A stretch of DNA of 9,205 nt. Origin: an uncultured Oxalobacter sp. GTDB lineage: Bacteria > Pseudomonadota > Gammaproteobacteria > Burkholderiales > Burkholderiaceae_D. The notes beneath the pieces are model-generated. The model was not told the DNA's origin, made no database searches, and saw only the letters and a program-made list of their open reading frames with translations. Numbering within the stretch: position 1 is the stretch's first letter; each line of letters opens with the position of its first letter. The stretch is from NCBI GenBank assembly GCA_937916185.1, contig CALGGD010000379.1:1-9205 (forward strand). Direction: 5' to 3'. Shown one piece after another: positions 7,857 to 9,205 of this stretch. A program made the translations under genes and the position numbers.

Positions 7857-7872
7857 GGTTCCTACGGGAGCC
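7857..7872 (+). repeat. Leader-end hairpin with UACG tetraloop abutting repeat 1
   Basis: GGTTCC (7857-7862) can pair with GGAGCC (7867-7872) through five Watson-Crick pairs and one G-U pair, closing the loop TACG (7863-7866). As RNA this is a C(UACG)G tetraloop, one of the unusually stable UNCG class. The stem ends at the last leader base, directly against the first repeat. The pairing is seen in the sequence; any role as a leader-anchoring signal for integration or as a fold shaping the first crRNA is inference. Confidence 0.5.
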
Positions 7873-7904
7873 GTCGCACCCCTCGCGGGTGCGTGGATTG
7901 AAAC
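7873..7904 (+). repeat. CRISPR repeat unit (first copy) with processing hairpin
   Basis: In the 32-nt repeat, bases 3-9 (CGCACCC) pair perfectly with bases 15-21 (GGGTGCG) around a 5-nt loop (CTCGC). Cas5c of known I-C systems cuts directly 3' of such a stem, after base 21, which would leave the 11-nt 5' handle TGGATTGAAAC on each crRNA. The first copy is the integration target next to the leader. It matches the other 19 full copies exactly. Confidence 0.93.
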
Positions 7905-9205
7905 GGTTATGCCATGGGGGGAGCGGCAGCGTTTTTCCGTCGCACCCCTCGCGGGTGCGTGGATTGAAACGTTCAGGGTTGCAAGTTTGGAGGAGACGAT
8001 ACTGGTCGCACCCCTCGCGGGTGCGTGGATTGAAACATATGACAAGGATGGATGGCTGAAGGACTGGTCAGGTCGCACCCCTCGCGGGTGCGTGGATTGA
8101 AACGAATGCACCGTCATCCGTGGGCAGGTCAATGATGGTCGCACCCCTCGCGGGTGCGTGGATTGAAACCTTTTTCCTGCGGGAGATGGATGGACGGCAA
8201 TACGTCGCACCCCTCGCGGGTGCGTGGATTGAAACTTGCCATTGAATTCAATCCAAGCACCACTCTGGTGTCGCACCCCTCGCGGGTGCGTGGATTGAAA
8301 CATCCATGTGGGTACATACCTTTGCATCAGCTAAAGTCGCACCCCTCGCGGGTGCGTGGATTGAAACAATGCGGGAATCTTCAACCATGTTCAGCATCTG
8401 AGGTCGCACCCCTCGCGGGTGCGTGGATTGAAACAACGCCTGTCCACCCTCTCAGGCGGCGCTGTCGGGTCGCACCCCTCGCGGGTGCGTGGATTGAAAC
8501 TGATGATGCTGCATCAGACCTGAACAAAGCGGGCGTCGCACCCCTCGCGGGTGCGTGGATTGAAACACGTCTAAGGACAAGAAGACGGTGACGGTGAAGG
8601 GTCGCACCCCTCGCGGGTGCGTGGATTGAAACCAGCAGCAGGCTATGAATATGTTTGAAGGCGGTCGTCGCACCCCTCGCGGGTGCGTGGATTGAAACAT
8701 CTGGTCTTCTGCTGTCTGTGCATAACTGCCGCCGTCGCACCCCTCGCGGGTGCGTGGATTGAAACACGTCAACATACTGTTTCGTCACACCGGCAACAAG
8801 CGTCGCACCCCTCGCGGGTGCGTGGATTGAAACTATCAAGCCTTCGGGGATGTTCAAGGTGGATGTCGTCGCACCCCTCGCGGGTGCGTGGATTGAAACT
8901 TGAGGTAGTGTGTGGAAATCCAGTTCTGATGGAGTCGCACCCCTCGCGGGTGCGTGGATTGAAACTTTATAGAACAGTTGTTGTTAAATTCTTGCATCGT
9001 CGCACCCCTCGCGGGTGCGTGGATTGAAACTGTCCTGAATGCGGGGCGGAAACGCCGAGGCGTAAGTCGCACCCCTCGCGGGTGCGTGGATTGAAACCGA
9101 AGCAAGTTGACAAGCATGAACGGGTTATTGCGTCGCACCCCTCGCGGGTGCGTGGATTGAAACACAGTGTTGACATTTTTTATTGTTGCTTTTGGGTGTC
9201 GCACC
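7873..9205 (+). CRISPR. Type I-C CRISPR array, 20 full repeats plus a partial, 20 spacers, continuing past the window
   Basis: Twenty identical 32-bp repeats start at 7873, 7939, 8005, 8072, 8138, 8204, 8270, 8336, 8403, 8469, 8535, 8601, 8667, 8734, 8802, 8868, 8934, 8999, 9066 and 9132. The first 8 bases of a 21st start at 9198. Spacer lengths in order are 34, 34, 35, 34, 34, 34, 34, 35, 34, 34, 34, 34, 35, 36, 34, 34, 33, 35, 34 and 34. The repeat begins GTCGCACCCC and ends GTGGATTGAAAC, the form usual for type I-C. Transcription should run from the leader rightwards, so the spacers nearest 7873 are the newest. I saw no degenerate repeat and no duplicated spacer. The distal end, where degenerate repeats are expected, is outside the window. 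Confidence 0.99.

Larger units (their letters stand above)
7679..7872 (+). promoter_or_regulatory. CRISPR leader
   Basis: This AT-rich 194-bp stretch lies between the cas2 stop and the first repeat and has no gene. Its position next to cas2 and upstream of the first repeat, together with the repeat direction (ATTGAAAC at the 3' side), marks it as the leader. It should hold the array promoter and the integration signals. A weak promoter candidate is TTGATT (7753-7758) and TATGTT (7777-7782), 18 nt apart; each matches the consensus at 4 of 6 positions, so I do not list it separately. TATGATAAT at 7761-7769 is another -10-like string without a -35. Two inverted repeats inside it are listed on their own. 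A shorter GATTC/GAATC pair (7689-7693 and 7702-7706) lies just after cas2 and has no T-run, so it is a poor terminator. I see no clear terminator between cas2 and the array. Confidence 0.85.

Noticed and set aside
7841..7860. The T-run after the long leader inverted repeat as a Rho-independent terminator of the cas operon
   Set aside because: The stem is AT-rich with a mismatch and a long loop, and the T-run starts 6 nt after the stem. I would not call it without transcript data.
8037..8203. Spacers 3 and 5 share GATGGATGG
   Set aside because: Nine shared bases in a low-complexity string between two 34-35 bp spacers is weak, and the rest of the two spacers is unrelated.
7873..9197. The 35-bp spacers are numbers 3, 8, 13 and 18, a period of five
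   Set aside because: Spacer lengths are set one acquisition at a time, and spacers 14 (36 bp) and 17 (33 bp) break any regular design. I regard it as coincidence.
7905..9197. Most spacers have at least one open reading frame
   Set aside because: A random 34-bp sequence is open in any given frame more than half the time, so this says nothing about the targets.
7778..9204. Several open frames over the array on both strands, with periodic peptides such as APLAGAWIET, SHPSRVRGLK and FQSTHPRGVR
   Set aside because: These are translations of the CRISPR repeat. Most repeat-spacer units are 66 bp, exactly 22 codons, so a frame stays open from unit to unit. Such peptides are well-known false hypothetical proteins.

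Overview
The window holds a type I-C (subtype Dvulg) CRISPR-Cas locus in canonical order, all on the + strand: cas3 (5' end cut off by the window edge), cas5c, cas8c with a nested cas11c, cas7c, cas4, cas1, cas2, a 194-bp leader and the start of a CRISPR array that runs off the 3' edge. I found no credible minus-strand gene, tRNA, rRNA, transposon or phage gene.

Organism: a bacterium with Shine-Dalgarno-driven translation (AAAGGAGG, GAAGGAGA and AAAGGAA sit before several starts). The effector genes have moderate GC: hand counts of sampled 60-base lines gave 48-60%. Nothing in the window fixes the taxon, and type I-C loci are widely exchanged between phyla.

Layout. 1-2186: the nuclease-helicase Cas3, entering at the late HD-domain His-His motif. 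2205-5739: the Cascade/I-C genes. Cas5c is the pre-crRNA endonuclease, Cas8c the large subunit, Cas11c the small subunit made from an internal start in cas8c, and Cas7c the backbone. 5742-7678: the adaptation genes cas4, cas1 and cas2. Gene junctions are 18 nt, 1-nt overlap, 4-nt overlap, 2 nt, 4-nt overlap and 3 nt, which indicates one translationally coupled operon. 7679-7872: the leader. 7873-9205: 20 perfect 32-bp repeats, 20 spacers (33-36 bp) and the first 8 bases of a 21st repeat.

How it works together. The array transcript folds a 7-bp hairpin in each repeat. Cas5c cuts at the 3' base of the stem, leaving an 11-nt 5' handle. The crRNA is assembled with Cas7c, Cas8c and Cas11c into a surveillance complex, which recruits Cas3 to unwind and degrade target DNA. 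Cas4-Cas1-Cas2 trims prespacers and inserts them at the leader-repeat junction.

The system itself is well known and I do not claim a new one. The points worth a second look are the well-placed internal ribosome binding site for Cas11c, a sharp drop in GC at the cas7/cas4 boundary, two inverted repeats in the leader (one a 6-bp stem with a UACG tetraloop flush against the first repeat), and a spacer whose translation looks like a zinc ribbon.
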